Source of the DNA: Robiginitalea aestuariiviva
GTDB taxonomy: Bacteria > Bacteroidota > Bacteroidia > Flavobacteriales > Flavobacteriaceae
Direction of reading: 5' to 3'
Length of the DNA stretch: 64,000 nt
Assembly (NCBI RefSeq): GCF_029537735.1
Contig: NZ_JARPUQ010000002.1
Coordinates: 74,608 to 138,607 of the forward strand
Position 1 is the first letter of the stretch. Every line of letters begins with the position of its first letter. Of this stretch, positions 15,777 through 23,901 are shown in pieces. Position numbers and translations under genes: made by a program. The notes under the pieces are model-generated. The model was not told the origin of the DNA. It saw only the letters and a list, made by a program, of their open reading frames with translations, and made no database searches.

Positions 15777-17456
15777 ATGAAGACCCCCCTCTCCCGCCTT
15801 GTATGGGCTTTTATCTTTATGGCGGCCGGCTTGTCCGTGCAGGCCCAGGTCAGTATCCGCCAACGCGCTCCCGAAGCGCCTGCCGAGGTTTTCGGGGATC
15901 CGCCCAGGCTGGTGGTAGGTATTGTGGTAGACCAGATGCGGTACGATTACCTGTCCCGGTTTTGGGCCCATTTTGGGGAGGACGGATTTAAACGCATGAT
16001 CGGAAGCGGTTTCCTGAGCCGAAACCACCATTTCAACTACGCCCCCACCAGTACAGGGCCCGGGCATGCCTCGGTATATACGGGGGCCCCGCCTGCGGTT
16101 CACGGGGTTATCGGGAATAACTGGTTCGATAAGGCCAGCGGGCAGGATGTATATTGTGCGGGCGACAGTACCACCACTTCCGTAGGGACTTCCTCCGACG
16201 CCGGGCAGCATTCGCCTCACCGGATGATGGTCACCACAGTAACCGACCAGTTGCGCCTGCACCACCAGATGCGCAGCAAGGTTATTGCCGTTTCCCTTAA
16301 GGATCGCGGTGCAGTATTGCCCGGGGGCCATACGGCCAATGCGGCTTACTGGTTTGAAGGGGGCGAAAAGGGACACTGGATCAGCAGCAGTTTTTATATG
16401 GAACAGCTCCCGGCCTGGGTTCAGAAATTCAACGCTTCCGATGCGGCCGAAAAATACCGTCGGAATTGGGAGCCGGCCGAAGATATCAATACCTATCTGG
16501 AAAGCGGTCCGGACAATACGCCTTACGAGGGGATCATAGATGGGGAAGTTGCCCCGGTATTCCCACACAAGCTCCCCGATCTGTGGGAAGCCAATGGTCG
16601 TTTTGGCCTGCTGCGGATTACCCCTTACGGCAACAGCCTGACTACGGATTTTGCCCTGGAGGCACTTAAGGAAGAAGCCCTTGGGAAGGATGAAATAACA
16701 GATTTCCTGGCGGTGAGCTATTCCAGCACAGACTATGTGGGACACTGGTACGGGGTCAATTCCAAGGAAGTTCAGGATACGTATATCCGGCTGGACCAGG
16801 ATCTGGCCCGTTTGCTCAAAGAACTGGACCGGCGGGTGGGCAAGGACGCTTATACCGTATTTCTGACGGCAGACCACGGAGCCGGGGAAGTACCCGCTTA
16901 CCTGGCAGACCAGGGTGTTCCTGCCGGCTACCTGGACGGGGCTGCCTTCCGCGAGCAACTTACGGAATACCTGCAATACGCTTTTGGCACCCCCGAATTG
17001 CTGCGGAATATCTCCAACAACCAGGTGTTCCTGGACCATGACCTGATGCGTAACCTGGAACTGGACCCCGAAATTGTGGAGCGCCGGATTGCCGAGGAAA
17101 TTCTGGGCTATGACCATATTGTGGAGGTGTATACCGCCCACCAAATGCGATCCACAGATTATGTGGAAGGCCTGGCAGCCACGCTGCAGAATGGTTATAA
17201 CCAAAGGCGTTCCGGAGACATCCTCTTTGTAACCGATCCCCAGTATGCCAATTATTCCCGTACAGGGTCCACCCATGGCACTCCCCACATCTATGATACC
17301 CAGGTGCCCCTGATCCTCTACGGCCAGGGCATCCGCCCGGGCAGTACTACCCGACGGACGGATATCACGGATATAGCCCCTACCATGGCTACCTTACTGG
17401 GTATTGCCTGGCCTACGGGTACCACCGGGCAACCCATTGGGGAAGCACTAAGATAA
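15777..17456 (+). CDS. PafA-like alkaline phosphatase (AlkP superfamily)
   Basis: This is a periplasmic phosphomonoesterase-type enzyme of the alkaline phosphatase superfamily. The 559-aa protein has a signal peptide ending near VQAQ (about 24). Metal ligands include Asp52 in VVDQMRYDYL, and the nucleophile region PTSTGPGHASVYTG (90-103) has Thr93 as the expected catalytic residue. Downstream are SYSSTDYVGHWYG and FLTADHGAGEVP with conserved Asp/His ligands, and the final GSTHGTPHIYDTQVPLILYG. This resembles Elizabethkingia PafA, a calcium-independent phosphatase of marine Bacteroidota. Such genes are often phosphate-regulated, but no Pho box was identified. It overlaps the convergent glycosyltransferase by 9 bases. 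Confidence 0.9.
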   Translation: MKTPLSRLVWAFIFMAAGLSVQAQVSIRQRAPEAPAEVFGDPPRLVVGIVVDQMRYDYLSRFWAHFGEDGFKRMIGSGFLSRNHHFNYAPTSTGPGHASVYTGAPPAVHGVIGNNWFDKASGQDVYCAGDSTTTSVGTSSDAGQHSPHRMMVTTVTDQLRLHHQMRSKVIAVSLKDRGAVLPGGHTANAAYWFEGGEKGHWISSSFYMEQLPAWVQKFNASDAAEKYRRNWEPAEDINTYLESGPDNTPYEGIIDGEVAPVFPHKLPDLWEANGRFGLLRITPYGNSLTTDFALEALKEEALGKDEITDFLAVSYSSTDYVGHWYGVNSKEVQDTYIRLDQDLARLLKELDRRVGKDAYTVFLTADHGAGEVPAYLADQGVPAGYLDGAAFREQLTEYLQYAFGTPELLRNISNNQVFLDHDLMRNLELDPEIVERRIAEEILGYDHIVEVYTAHQMRSTDYVEGLAATLQNGYNQRRSGDILFVTDPQYANYSRTGSTHGTPHIYDTQVPLILYGQGIRPGSTTRRTDITDIAPTMATLLGIAWPTGTTGQPIGEALR

Positions 17457-18311
17457 ACGGGAACGCACGCCCCGCCAGCGCCACTGGCGGGCAAACCGCC
17501 CCTCCTTGCGGGAAAGCAGGCGCTCTCCCCCACGGAACATGGCTTTCAGAAAGCCGGAAAGGTGGTGGAGTATCAGCAGGGGGTTCCGACGCTGCCAGGC
17601 CATTTTGGCCGAGGCCAGCAGGGCCAGCAGCAGGTCGTACCGCAACTGGTAAAAAGCTTCGCCCTGGCGGCGTGCATGACTTTTGGAATAGGCCCCTCCC
17701 GTTGGCCTCAGGTGGTGCACCCGGAGTTCGGGTAACGTTCGGGTCCGGAACCCGTAAAACCGGGCCAGGATCACATCGGCCGTATCCCAACCCATAAAAG
17801 GACGCAGCCCCCCGATCGCTTCAAAACAAGACGCCCGGTAACATTTTACAGGCCCGCGGATGTGGTCGCGGCTGGCGATGGCCTCGTATACCCAACCCGA
17901 TGCCGAGGGGATATAGAGTTGCCCGGCACACATGCCCAGCTCCGGCTCTTCGGCAAAGGCTTTAAGGACGTTCTCAAAATAGTCCGGGGGCAGTACGATG
18001 TCTGCGTCAAATTTTCCGATGAAGTCAAAGGGCTCTTTTATTTGCTGCATCCCATGCCGGAAGCTGCGTACCACCTTGGCCCCGGGTTGGTGCTCCGGGG
18101 AAGAAGTGTTCCGGGTTACCTCGGCCCAGGGATGGGTTTCTGCAAAAGCCTGCGCAATGGCCCCGGTCCGGTCACTGCTGTGGTCGTCTACCACCACCAA
18201 TTGGTCGGGCTGGCGGGATTGGCGGGCGAAGGATTCCAGGCAGGCGCTAAGGGTCTCGGCCTCATTGTGTGCCGGGATAATCACTACCAACCGGGTTTCT
18301 TTTGCAGCCAT
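17448..18311 (-). CDS. family 2 glycosyltransferase
   Basis: The 287-aa protein has a GT-A fold of family GT2. It opens with VVIIPAHNEAET, has VVVDDHSSD (DD at 42-43), and the metal-binding DAD (102-104) in KFDADIVLPPDYF. The C-terminal part carries MGWDTADV and a basic tail with one possible hydrophobic stretch but no clear membrane helix. Donor and acceptor are unknown; an envelope glycan or glycolipid is likely. It is the last gene of gcvP-methyltransferase-GT2, three bases after the methyltransferase, and overlaps the convergent phosphatase gene. Confidence 0.87.
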   Translation of the reverse strand: MAAKETRLVVIIPAHNEAETLSACLESFARQSRQPDQLVVVDDHSSDRTGAIAQAFAETHPWAEVTRNTSSPEHQPGAKVVRSFRHGMQQIKEPFDFIGKFDADIVLPPDYFENVLKAFAEEPELGMCAGQLYIPSASGWVYEAIASRDHIRGPVKCYRASCFEAIGGLRPFMGWDTADVILARFYGFRTRTLPELRVHHLRPTGGAYSKSHARRQGEAFYQLRYDLLLALLASAKMAWQRRNPLLILHHLSGFLKAMFRGGERLLSRKEGRFARQWRWRGVRSRLS

Positions 18312-18314
18312 GGC

Positions 18315-18845
18315 TTAGGTGCTAGAGGGGCTGCGCCGGGCCTTAACCAGGTAGTAGCGGGGCGTAAAACGGCGCAACAGGGGCCGCAGGCCCACTTTGC
18401 CTACCGGGTGGGCCCACTGGATGGAGTCTTCAATGGTCCAGCCGCTTTTTTCCAGCAGCCAGTCGAATTGCCAGGGTTCAAATTCGTGGAAATGCCGGTC
18501 CCAGGGGTCCGTTTTGGACCGGTAGGCCGGGGCAAACCACAACCGCAGGGGAACACTGGCCAGCAGGGTATGGGCAGGAAGCGCCTGCAGCACATTAAAG
18601 GGGGATACCAGGTGTTCCAGGATTTCGAAGGCCGTAACCACCCCGGCATCGCTGGTGCGGATGCCTTCCAGGTCCAGGTCCAGGTCTTCGCCTCCGGTAT
18701 TGGTAACGCTATACCCCTCCTGCTGCATGATCTCCGAGAAGGGGTTGGGCACGCCCAGGTCCAGAATCTGCTGGTCTGTCCCCACGTGTTTCCGCAGAAA
18801 CTCCAGGGTCAGGCGATAGCGTTTTTCGGGATAATGGGCGTACAT
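18315..18845 (-). CDS. class I SAM-dependent methyltransferase-like protein
   Basis: The 176-aa protein has a shortened Rossmann methyltransferase layout. ILDLGVPNPFSEIMQQ stands in place of the usual GxGxG motif I, followed by LDLDLEGIR, VVTAFEILEHLVSP (the post-II motif with EILEH) and LLASVPLRLW. Motif I lacks its glycine-rich loop, so cofactor binding is not assured. The substrate is unknown. It lies 4 bases after gcvP and 3 bases before GT2, so the three genes are probably one transcript. The pairing with GT2 suggests a role in decorating a surface glycan or lipid. Confidence 0.7.
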   Translation of the reverse strand: MYAHYPEKRYRLTLEFLRKHVGTDQQILDLGVPNPFSEIMQQEGYSVTNTGGEDLDLDLEGIRTSDAGVVTAFEILEHLVSPFNVLQALPAHTLLASVPLRLWFAPAYRSKTDPWDRHFHEFEPWQFDWLLEKSGWTIEDSIQWAHPVGKVGLRPLLRRFTPRYYLVKARRSPSST

Positions 18846-18849
18846 AGGC

Positions 18850-21699
18850 TTATTCCGCAGTTTCGATGTAGGCCTCCAGGGGCGTACAGGTACAGATCAG
18901 GTTCCGGTCTCCGTAGGCATCGTCTACCCGGCGTACACTGGGCCAGAATTTGTTCTCCCGTATGTAGGGGAGGGGGAAGGCCGCATCCGAACGGGTGTAG
19001 GGGTATTCCCAGGTATCTGCGCAGACCATCTCCGCCGTGTGCGGGGCATTTTTGAGCAGCAGGTTGGGGCTTTCCTCCGAAGAGGAATCGATTTCTGCCC
19101 GGATGGCCAACAGGGCGTCGCAGAAGCGGTCCAGTTCTTCCAAAGATTCGCTTTCGGTGGGCTCGATCATCATGGTGCCTGCCACCGGGAAGGACACTGT
19201 GGGGGCGTGGAAGCCGTAATCCATCAGTCGCTTGGCGATATCGGTTACCTCTATGCCCAGTTTTTTAAAGGGCCTGCAGTCGATAATCATTTCGTGGGCC
19301 GCCCGGCCTTTCTCGCCGGTGTACAGGATGGGGTAGGCCTCCTGCAGGCGTTCCTTCAGGTAATTGGCATTCAGGATGGCGATCTCTGTGGCCTGCCGGA
19401 GCCCGCGGGCACCCAGCATCCTGATGTACCCGTAAGAGATCAGGCAAACCAGGGCGCTGCCCCAGGGCGCAGCCGAGATGGCCGGAATACCGTTGGCCCC
19501 TCCGGTTTCCCGGATTGGGTTGCCCGGCAGAAATTCCGCCAGCTGGGGGGCCACGCATACCGGCCCTACCCCGGGTCCGCCACCTCCGTGGGGAATGGCA
19601 AAGGTCTTGTGCAGGTTCAGGTGGCAGACGTCTGCCCCAATGGTGGCCGGGTTGGTAAGCCCTACCTGGGCATTCATGTTAGCTCCGTCCATGTAGACCT
19701 GCCCGCCGTGGCGGTGGATCAGTTCGGTTACCTGCCGTATGGTGGACTCAAATACCCCGTGGGTAGAAGGGTAGGTCACCATCAATGCGGCCAGGGTATC
19801 GCTGTGGGCCTCCACTTTTTCCTCCAGGTCCTCCAGGTCAATATTGCCTTTCTCGTCGGTCTTCGTAACCACCACCTGCATACCGGCCATTACGGCCGAG
19901 GCCGGGTTGGTCCCGTGGGCCGAAGCTGGGATAATACAGATATTCCGGTGGCCTTCGCCCCGGGATTCATGGTATTTGCGGATCAGCATCAGCCCTGCGT
20001 ATTCACCCTGGGCCCCGGAATTGGGTTGCAGGCTGGTGGCGGCAAAACCGGTAATCTCGGACAGGGCATCTTCCAGCTTGCGCAGCATTTCCTGGTATCC
20101 TGCCGCTTGCTCCACAGGTACAAAGGGGTGCAGGTCTGCCCACTCCGGCATGCTAAGCGGGAGCATTTCGGAAGCCGCGTTCAATTTCATGGTGCAGGAC
20201 CCCAGGGATATCATGGAGTGGTTCAGGGCCAGGTCTTTGCGCTCCAGCATTTTCAGGTAGCGCATCATTTCGGTTTCGCTGTGGTAGCGGTTAAAAACCT
20301 TCTGGTCCATATACCCCGAGGTGCGTTGCAGGGCCTCCGGGATACGTGAAGCGCTTTCCCCGCCTGCAGGAACCTGTGCGCCTGTGGCCTGTGCAAAAAC
20401 CCCGGCAATTGCAGCTACGTCTGCCTCTGTGGTGGTTTCGTTCAGGGAGATATAGATGGCCTCGGTCCCGGCATAGTGGAAGTTCATGCCAGCCGCTTCC
20501 GCCAGGGGGCGGATGGCCGCTGCCGGTTGGGCCACGCAGAGGGTATCAAAAAATGCCTGGTGATTCAGGGAAATCCCCATCGCCTCCAGTTTACCTGCCA
20601 GGGTGGCGGCATGCCCGTGGATGCGGGCAGCTATCCTCCTGAGGCCTTCCGGCCCGTGATATACCCCGTAGGCCCCGGCCATAACAGCCAGCAGTACCTG
20701 GGCGGTACAGATGTTAGAGGTCGCTTTATCCCGCTTAATGTGTTGCTCCCGGGTTTGCAGGGCCATGCGCAGGGCGGGCTTGCCGTCCCGGTCCTGGCTA
20801 ACCCCGATGATGCGGCCCGGGATACTCCGTTTGTAGTCTTCCCTGGTGGCAAAGTACGCGGCATGGGGCCCGCCATATCCCATGGGGATGCCAAACCGCT
20901 GGGTGGTCCCCACCACCACATCTGCACCTTGCTCTCCAGGGGGTGTTAACAGGCACAGGCTAAGCAGGTCTGCGGCCACGGCAACTTTCATTTCCAGGGC
21001 GTGGGCCCGCGAAATAAATGCAGCGGGGTCGTGTACGCCCCCGTCAGCTCCCGGATATTGTAGGATGGCACCAAAAAAGGAGGTGTCCAGGTCGGTCGAT
21101 TCCGGATCTCCCAGGACCAATTCAATGCCCAGGGGTTCTGAACGGGTTTCCAACAGGGCCAGCGTCTGCGGTAGTACGGCCCGGGAAACGAAGAATTTCT
21201 GGCAGCCGTCTTTTTTCTGTTGCCGGCTGCGCAGGTCAAACATCATGGTCATAGCCTCTGCAGCGGCGGTGCCTTCATCCAGCAGGGAAGCATTGGCCAG
21301 TTCCATCCCGGTAAGCTCGCAGACCATGGTCTGGAAATTCAACAGGGCTTCCAGGCGCCCCTGGGCGATTTCTGCCTGGTAGGGGGTGTAGGCCGTATAC
21401 CATCCCGGATTCTCCAGGATATTCCGCTTGATTACCGAGGGGGTAATACAGGGATGGTACCCCATCCCGATAAAGCTTCGCAGGGAGGTGTTCTTCCGGG
21501 CCAGCTCCTGGATGTGCTGCAGGAATTCGTGTTCGGTCATCGGGTCTTCCAGCTGCAGCTCCTGCTGCAGGCGGATGTCGTCCGGGACGGTTTCCACTAT
21601 GAGTTGTTCCAGCGAGTCCACGCCCACCTTGGCGAGCATTTCGGACAAATCCCCGGGTCGGATCCCCAGGTGACGCGATGCGAATTGATCGATATTCAT
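18850..21699 (-). CDS. gcvP: glycine dehydrogenase (decarboxylating), P-protein
   Basis: The pyridoxal-phosphate subunit of the glycine cleavage system decarboxylates glycine and loads the aminomethyl group on the H-protein. At 949 aa it is the fused alpha-beta single-chain form. It opens with FASRHLGIRPGDLSEML, has the glycine-rich segment MGYGGPHAAYFATRE, and the cofactor lysine Lys698 in NLHKTFAIPHGGGGPGVGP. The C-terminal half contains TSLQPNSGAQGEYAG. No gcvT or gcvH is adjacent, which is usual in this phylum. A -7 element (TAATTTTG, reverse complement at 21728-21735) precedes the start by 28 bases. Confidence 0.96.
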   Translation of the reverse strand: MNIDQFASRHLGIRPGDLSEMLAKVGVDSLEQLIVETVPDDIRLQQELQLEDPMTEHEFLQHIQELARKNTSLRSFIGMGYHPCITPSVIKRNILENPGWYTAYTPYQAEIAQGRLEALLNFQTMVCELTGMELANASLLDEGTAAAEAMTMMFDLRSRQQKKDGCQKFFVSRAVLPQTLALLETRSEPLGIELVLGDPESTDLDTSFFGAILQYPGADGGVHDPAAFISRAHALEMKVAVAADLLSLCLLTPPGEQGADVVVGTTQRFGIPMGYGGPHAAYFATREDYKRSIPGRIIGVSQDRDGKPALRMALQTREQHIKRDKATSNICTAQVLLAVMAGAYGVYHGPEGLRRIAARIHGHAATLAGKLEAMGISLNHQAFFDTLCVAQPAAAIRPLAEAAGMNFHYAGTEAIYISLNETTTEADVAAIAGVFAQATGAQVPAGGESASRIPEALQRTSGYMDQKVFNRYHSETEMMRYLKMLERKDLALNHSMISLGSCTMKLNAASEMLPLSMPEWADLHPFVPVEQAAGYQEMLRKLEDALSEITGFAATSLQPNSGAQGEYAGLMLIRKYHESRGEGHRNICIIPASAHGTNPASAVMAGMQVVVTKTDEKGNIDLEDLEEKVEAHSDTLAALMVTYPSTHGVFESTIRQVTELIHRHGGQVYMDGANMNAQVGLTNPATIGADVCHLNLHKTFAIPHGGGGPGVGPVCVAPQLAEFLPGNPIRETGGANGIPAISAAPWGSALVCLISYGYIRMLGARGLRQATEIAILNANYLKERLQEAYPILYTGEKGRAAHEMIIDCRPFKKLGIEVTDIAKRLMDYGFHAPTVSFPVAGTMMIEPTESESLEELDRFCDALLAIRAEIDSSSEESPNLLLKNAPHTAEMVCADTWEYPYTRSDAAFPLPYIRENKFWPSVRRVDDAYGDRNLICTCTPLEAYIETAE

Positions 21700-21727
21700 A
21701 GCCGTTTCGTTCAGCGTTTTAGGTGCA

Positions 21728-21735
21728 CAAAATTA
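21728..21735 (-). promoter_or_regulatory. gcvP -7 element (TAATTTTG)
   Basis: The minus-strand sequence TAATTTTG fits TAnnTTTG exactly, 28 bases before the gcvP ATG. No clean -33 TTTG was seen, so the promoter call rests on the -7 element and its position. Confidence 0.5.
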
Positions 21736-21825
21736 GGTATAAAAATTCGGGTTTCCCACCTGGTTTCATCCATGGGTTATGCAAAGTTTTTAACGGGTGT
21801 GAAAGATGCCTTCGGGGGTTTGGAT

Positions 21826-21833
21826 TACCTTTG
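21826..21833 (+). promoter_or_regulatory. -7 element (TACCTTTG) abutting the UbiA-like start
   Basis: TACCTTTG matches TAnnTTTG and ends 4 bases before the ATG at 21838. It predicts a leaderless transcript and supports that ATG over the in-frame ATG at 21772. Confidence 0.5.
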
Positions 21834-21837
21834 GAAT

Positions 21838-22662
21838 ATGCGCCTGTTTCCGGCCCTTTTTGCCTTCTATGTTCGGGGGAGCCTCCATGTCTCCCTGGCG
21901 CTGGTTGCCTTGCTGGCTTTTTCCGAGGCTGTGGTGGGGGCACCGGTGCCGCCTGCGTATTACTGGGCCGTATTTTTGGCCGGGGTTGCCGGGTATAACG
22001 CGATCAAGGCGGTGGCCTGGCCCGATTCCCGCCTTCCCGGGAGCCACCCCTGGCATGCTTTTATCCCCTGGCTGAGCCTGCCCAGTGCCGGGCTCTCCCT
22101 GTATTTTCTTATCCAATTACCCCTTTACTATATCGTCCTTACAGGGGTTGGTGCCTTGCTGGCCTTGCTGTATGCGTTGCCCTTGTTGCCGGGGATGCGC
22201 AACCTCCGCAGCTTTGGGCTGCTCAAGGTATTTTGGGTGGCCCTGGTCTGGACCCTGCTCACGTTGTGGATCCCGTACTGGGAATTCAGCCCCTGGAAAG
22301 GAGGCCTGGCCCTGGAAGGTTTGCAACGGTTATTGCTGGTCTGCCTGCTGATGCTCCCTTTTGAGGTCCGGGATATGGCCATAGACCCTCCTTCCCTGAT
22401 CACCCTCCCGAGAAAACTGGGGATGGCAGGCACCCATGCCCTGGGATGGATTGGGGTGGGTGTATATCTGCTCTTACTCTGGTGGGAGCAGGAAGCCTTT
22501 GGGGCGGAAAAAGCCGGGGAGGTTTTTATGGCCCTGGCCACCGGCCTGGCCATCCAATGCAGCCACCCGCAACGCGGGCGTTACTTTGCCGGATTCTGGG
22601 TAGAGGCTATTCCCATAGGGGGGTATGTGGTACTGCGGGCCTGGGAGCTCCTTCTCGGTTAA
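21838..22662 (+). CDS. UbiA-like polytopic membrane protein
   Basis: The 274-aa product is almost wholly hydrophobic, with about eight membrane segments. LPFEVRDMAIDP contains a D-x3-D like the second prenyl-diphosphate motif of UbiA transferases, while the first motif is unclear (GYNAIKAVAWPD). This matches a flavobacterial group usually labelled UbiA-like or hypothetical. Catalytic activity is uncertain. The start MRLFPALFAFYVRGSLHV is chosen because a -7 element sits just upstream; an ATG at 21772 would add 22 residues. It overlaps the convergent small gene by 4 bases (TTAA). Confidence 0.7.
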   Translation: MRLFPALFAFYVRGSLHVSLALVALLAFSEAVVGAPVPPAYYWAVFLAGVAGYNAIKAVAWPDSRLPGSHPWHAFIPWLSLPSAGLSLYFLIQLPLYYIVLTGVGALLALLYALPLLPGMRNLRSFGLLKVFWVALVWTLLTLWIPYWEFSPWKGGLALEGLQRLLLVCLLMLPFEVRDMAIDPPSLITLPRKLGMAGTHALGWIGVGVYLLLLWWEQEAFGAEKAGEVFMALATGLAIQCSHPQRGRYFAGFWVEAIPIGGYVVLRAWELLLG

Positions 22663-22895
22663 GGGTTGCCATGGGTGCGCAACCGGCGTTTCATCTCCGC
22701 CTTGTCGGCCTCACTCAATTGTTGCAGGTGGGCGTGCTCGCAAAGCTGCGTCAGGCGGTCGTTGCGACGGGTAAACCCCGCACAGGCCTTGCAGATCAAA
22801 AGGTGGAAACGCAGCTTCCACCGCTGTTTGCGGCTGGCTTCTCCATACTGGCACATATGGCTGATCGCTACGGCTTCTTTACAAAAACGAGACAT
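22659..22895 (-). CDS. small ZAS-like Cys/His protein, putative anti-sigma partner
   Basis: The 78-aa basic protein has H-x3-C-x2-C in RFHLLICKACAGF, preceded by a further His and Cys (SHMCQYG), the spacing seen in zinc-associated anti-sigma domains. It lacks any membrane segment. It begins 2 bases after the ECF sigma factor stop, so it is the second gene of a two-gene operon and a likely cytoplasmic regulator of that sigma factor. Similar short downstream partners are frequent in flavobacteria. The role is inferred from motif and position only. The upstream in-frame extension overlaps the sigma gene and is not used. Confidence 0.72.
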   Translation of the reverse strand: MSRFCKEAVAISHMCQYGEASRKQRWKLRFHLLICKACAGFTRRNDRLTQLCEHAHLQQLSEADKAEMKRRLRTHGNP

Positions 22896-22897
22896 AA

Positions 22898-23455
22898 CTA
22901 CGAGAACCAGGTGGCATTCAGGCATCCCATCAGGGCGGTGCGCGCCCTGTGGATAATCACCCAAAGGTTAGACGGTTTTATATTCAATTCATTACAGATA
23001 TCTTCCGTACTCATCCCCCGGATGGTTTTCATGGAGAATACCCGGGCCTGTTGTTCCGGTAATTTTTCCAGGCATTCCTGGATGGCCAGCCCCAGCTCCC
23101 CGGTTTCCAGGGCATCGTTTTCCCGTACGCTTTCCGGATCTGCAGCGGTCTGTTCCAGCCAGTTGCCTTCCAGGTCCGAATCCGGAGAATAGGAGATCCG
23201 AACCTCTGCCCGCCCCTTGCGGGTGTTCGATTTGCGGTAATGGTCAATGACCTTGCGTTTCAGGATGGCCACCAGCCAGGTGCGCTCTGCGGCCTGCCCT
23301 TTGAAATTCGGGGCGGATTGCAACCCGGCCATAAAGGTTTCCTGCACCAGATCCCGCGCCAGTTCCCCATCGCTTACGCGGGTAACAGCATACTGGAAAA
23401 GGTAGTCCGCATATCGGTCCACCCAGGTTTCGGGATGTAATTCAGGTGTACTCAT
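22898..23455 (-). CDS. ECF-type RNA polymerase sigma factor
   Basis: The 185-aa protein has sigma-70 region 2 (about 12-80: LFQYAVTRVSDGELARDLVQETFMAG, then AERTWLVAILKRKVIDHYRK). A linker of about 45 residues follows, then region 4 (about 125-180: LEKLPEQQARVFSMKTIRGM, then STEDICNELNIKPSNLWVIIHRARTALM). Regions 1 and 3 are missing, as expected of extracytoplasmic-function sigma factors. Its target genes are unknown. The next gene is a ZAS-like small protein. A -7 element (TATTTTTG, reverse complement at 23475-23482) lies 19 bases upstream in the short region shared with the divergent rhodanese gene. Confidence 0.9.
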   Translation of the reverse strand: MSTPELHPETWVDRYADYLFQYAVTRVSDGELARDLVQETFMAGLQSAPNFKGQAAERTWLVAILKRKVIDHYRKSNTRKGRAEVRISYSPDSDLEGNWLEQTAADPESVRENDALETGELGLAIQECLEKLPEQQARVFSMKTIRGMSTEDICNELNIKPSNLWVIIHRARTALMGCLNATWFS

Positions 23456-23474
23456 ACCATTGGCCGAAGCCCCT

Positions 23475-23482
23475 CAAAAATA
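23475..23482 (-). promoter_or_regulatory. ECF sigma operon -7 element (TATTTTTG)
   Basis: The minus-strand TATTTTTG is an exact TAnnTTTG match 19 bases before the sigma factor ATG. The divergent rhodanese gene has a near match, TACCTTTA, about 20 bases away on the plus strand, so the two promoters lie back to back. Confidence 0.5.
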
Positions 23483-23529
23483 AAGCAATTTCGCAGAATA
23501 GTACTACCTTTATTCCAAACACCAAAGCC

Positions 23530-23889
23530 ATGAAGAAACTATGGATGGTATGGCTCGCCCTGGGTATGGCGGTAGCCTGTTCCCAACCCCCTTCCGGAAA
23601 AATGCCCATTACCGAATTCGACCCCCAGGCCATGCCGGAAAACGCGGTGCTGGTAGATGTGCGTACCCCCGAGGAGTTTGGGGAAGGGCATCTGGATGGG
23701 GCGCAAAACATCAACTGGATGTCCCCGGAATTTGCGAATCAGTGGCAGGACATCTCCAAAGACCGCACCGTATACGTATACTGCAAGGTTGGCGGTCGCA
23801 GTGCCAAGGCCGCCCATTTCCTGGATTCCCTGGGGTACAATGTAGTCGATCTCACCGGGGGGTGGGACGCGTACAAGGCCGCCCAGTAA
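23530..23889 (+). CDS. rhodanese-domain lipoprotein
   Basis: The 119-aa product has a lipoprotein signal with lipid-attachment Cys17 (AVACSQ). A single rhodanese domain follows: VLVDVRTPEEFGEGHLDGA, NINW, then the active-site loop starting at Cys85 (VYCKVGGRS), ending with LTGGWDAYK. This suggests a periplasmic sulfurtransferase or persulfide-handling protein. The start is chosen at the ATG that gives a compact signal peptide. It is convergent with the M3 peptidase gene, 12 bases apart. Confidence 0.88.
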   Translation: MKKLWMVWLALGMAVACSQPPSGKMPITEFDPQAMPENAVLVDVRTPEEFGEGHLDGAQNINWMSPEFANQWQDISKDRTVYVYCKVGGRSAKAAHFLDSLGYNVVDLTGGWDAYKAAQ

Positions 23890-23901
23890 GCGTACTGCGA
23901 T

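Noticed and set aside
22665-22964. Longer form of the ZAS-like protein beginning inside the sigma factor gene
   Set aside because: The extra 23 residues overlap the sigma factor coding sequence. The ATG at 22895 gives a clean 2-base operon spacing.
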